Origin: Ferranicluibacter rubi
GTDB lineage: Bacteria; Pseudomonadota; Alphaproteobacteria; Rhizobiales; Rhizobiaceae
Direction of reading: 5' to 3'
NCBI RefSeq assembly: GCF_011603255.1
Contig: NZ_JAANCM010000005.1
Coordinates: forward strand, 186,001 to 250,000
Length of the DNA: 64,000 nucleotides
The notes under the pieces are model-generated. The model had not been told where the DNA came from and searched no databases. It saw only the letters and a list, made by a program, of their open reading frames with translations. The translations under genes were made by a program, and so were the position numbers. Positions within the stretch are counted from its first letter, which is position 1. Every line of letters begins with the position of its first letter. Of the stretch, positions 63,277-64,000 are shown piece by piece.

Positions 63277-64000
63277 GCCTGCCTGCGGTAGATGTGGAAG
63301 CCGCCGTAGATTGCCGAGCGGTCCTTGACGTTCAGGGCGCCAGACCTCGTGCGGTCGTAGTGCCAGTGTGAAAGCAGGCTTTCCGACACGCGGCCCTCGA
63401 GGATGCTGCGTTCGGCCGCGGTGCGGAAGATGACGACGGCGCCCGGAGCGGCGGTGCGGGTGATTTCGGTCCAGAGGTCGTTGAGCTGCTGGTCCGTCAT
63501 CCAGTCCTGTGCATCGAGAAGGACATAGCGATCCACCGTGCCCGGCTGCTTGCGCGCGAGGAGGTCGGTAAAGCTTTCGTGATGGACGTGCACCCGCTCC
63601 GCATTGTCGCGAATCGCCTCGTAGGCTTCCGGCTGGAGATGGAGCGGCAGCATGCCTTCGTGCGGCAAGGGGTAGCGGCGGCCGAAGGCCTGCCAGGCGA
63701 AGTAGTTGTGTCGAAGCGGGAAATGGCAGACGAGCTTTTCCAGCCGGTGGCGAAGCACCGGCGCCAACGTCTTCTCGGTGCTGAGGCTTGCCAGCTCGTC
63801 GAACTGCTGCGGCGGGATGCCGAGGCCGAAGAGGGAACTCTTGCGGCCCGTCAGCCAGCGGATCACAGGACGCTCGAACAGAGGCGCAAGGCGCTCGTCG
63901 AAGAACTGGCGTTGCTCGCGCAGGGAGCGGGTGGCGACAAGTTCGGAAGGATCGACGCCATGGGCGCGGGCCAGCATGTGGCTGAGCCAGATGAAGCGCC
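63273..64000 (-). CDS. btaA: S-adenosylmethionine:diacylglycerol 3-amino-3-carboxypropyl transferase BtaA (partial)
   Basis: The C-terminal 242 residues or so are visible; the 5' part lies beyond the window end, and the frame is still open at the last base (RFIWLSHMLARAHG). The DUF3419 pattern is clear: FFDERLAPLFERPVIRWLTGRKSSLFGLGIPP, HNYFAWQAFGRRY and VLLDAQDWM. BtaA moves the aminocarboxypropyl group of SAM to diacylglycerol, the first step of DGTS synthesis. A Pho box would be expected upstream, outside this window. Confidence 0.92.
   Translation of the reverse strand, partial: RFIWLSHMLARAHGVDPSELVATRSLREQRQFFDERLAPLFERPVIRWLTGRKSSLFGLGIPPQQFDELASLSTEKTLAPVLRHRLEKLVCHFPLRHNYFAWQAFGRRYPLPHEGMLPLHLQPEAYEAIRDNAERVHVHHESFTDLLARKQPGTVDRYVLLDAQDWMTDQQLNDLWTEITRTAAPGAVVIFRTAAERSILEGRVSESLLSHWHYDRTRSGALNVKDRSAIYGGFHIYRRQA

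Overview
This 64 kb window reads as chromosomal DNA of an alphaproteobacterium of the Rhizobiaceae (Rhizobium/Agrobacterium/Ensifer/Shinella relatives). Evidence: high GC with strong C/G third positions, a DctD-like regulator end, an intergenic palindrome of the RIME type, a RirA-type TGA-N9-TCA iron box, a type II lumazine synthase behind an FMN riboswitch, an ArsR-methyltransferase gene fused in transcription to metF, and the betaine-lipid pair btaA-btaB. The placement is by gene content only. I found no rRNA or tRNA gene, insertion sequence, prophage or CRISPR array.

Layout. 0-11.7 kb: the end of a sigma-54 response regulator, an MHYT-PAS-GGDEF-EAL cyclic-di-GMP protein, a soluble two-PAS chemoreceptor, small stress-type proteins, a TadG-like vWA protein, a DbpA-type DEAD-box helicase and a sulfite-oxidase-like molybdoenzyme. 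11.7-19.3 kb: a GntR regulator divergent from a PotABCD-type ABC transporter, a hydantoin/Asp-Glu racemase-like enzyme and a flavin amine oxidase; a covarying palindrome separates the binding-protein gene from the permeases. 19.3-24.9 kb: a vWA protein, a GH144-like glycosidase, the cobalt transporter genes cbtB-cbtA behind a cobalamin riboswitch, an AHSA1-like protein and a YciE-like ferritin-fold protein. 25-30 kb: a hydroxamate-siderophore operon (receptor, FhuF reductase, binding protein) whose leader carries a 17-bp perfect palindrome around an iron-box match, and msrA. 30-32 kb: aqpZ, then ribH2 with its FMN riboswitch.

32-47 kb holds a second PotABCD-type transporter, an RpiR regulator and, divergently, a catabolic run: N-formylglutamate amidohydrolase, amino-acid permease, glutamine-synthetase-like ligase, aldehyde dehydrogenase and iron alcohol dehydrogenase, with a PuuB/OrdL-like oxidase further on. 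Together these suggest import of an amine, gamma-glutamylation, oxidation and release of glutamate. An HTH/PIN toxin-antitoxin pair is lodged between the ligase and dehydrogenase genes. 47-64 kb: an L,D-transpeptidase, an aldose-epimerase-like protein, a DUF442 phosphatase-like protein, a lipase-like hydrolase, an RNase T2 homologue that has lost its catalytic residues, ettA, a P-loop kinase-like protein, the ArsR-methyltransferase/metF operon, a 25-residue membrane microprotein, an EamA exporter, a CPA2 antiporter, two cell-wall hydrolases and btaB/btaA (btaA runs off the end).

The most unusual items are the catalytically dead-looking secreted RNase T2 homologue, the palindrome-embedded iron operator, the toxin-antitoxin insertion, the RIME element with compensatory changes, and the microprotein locus at 57.1-57.3 kb.
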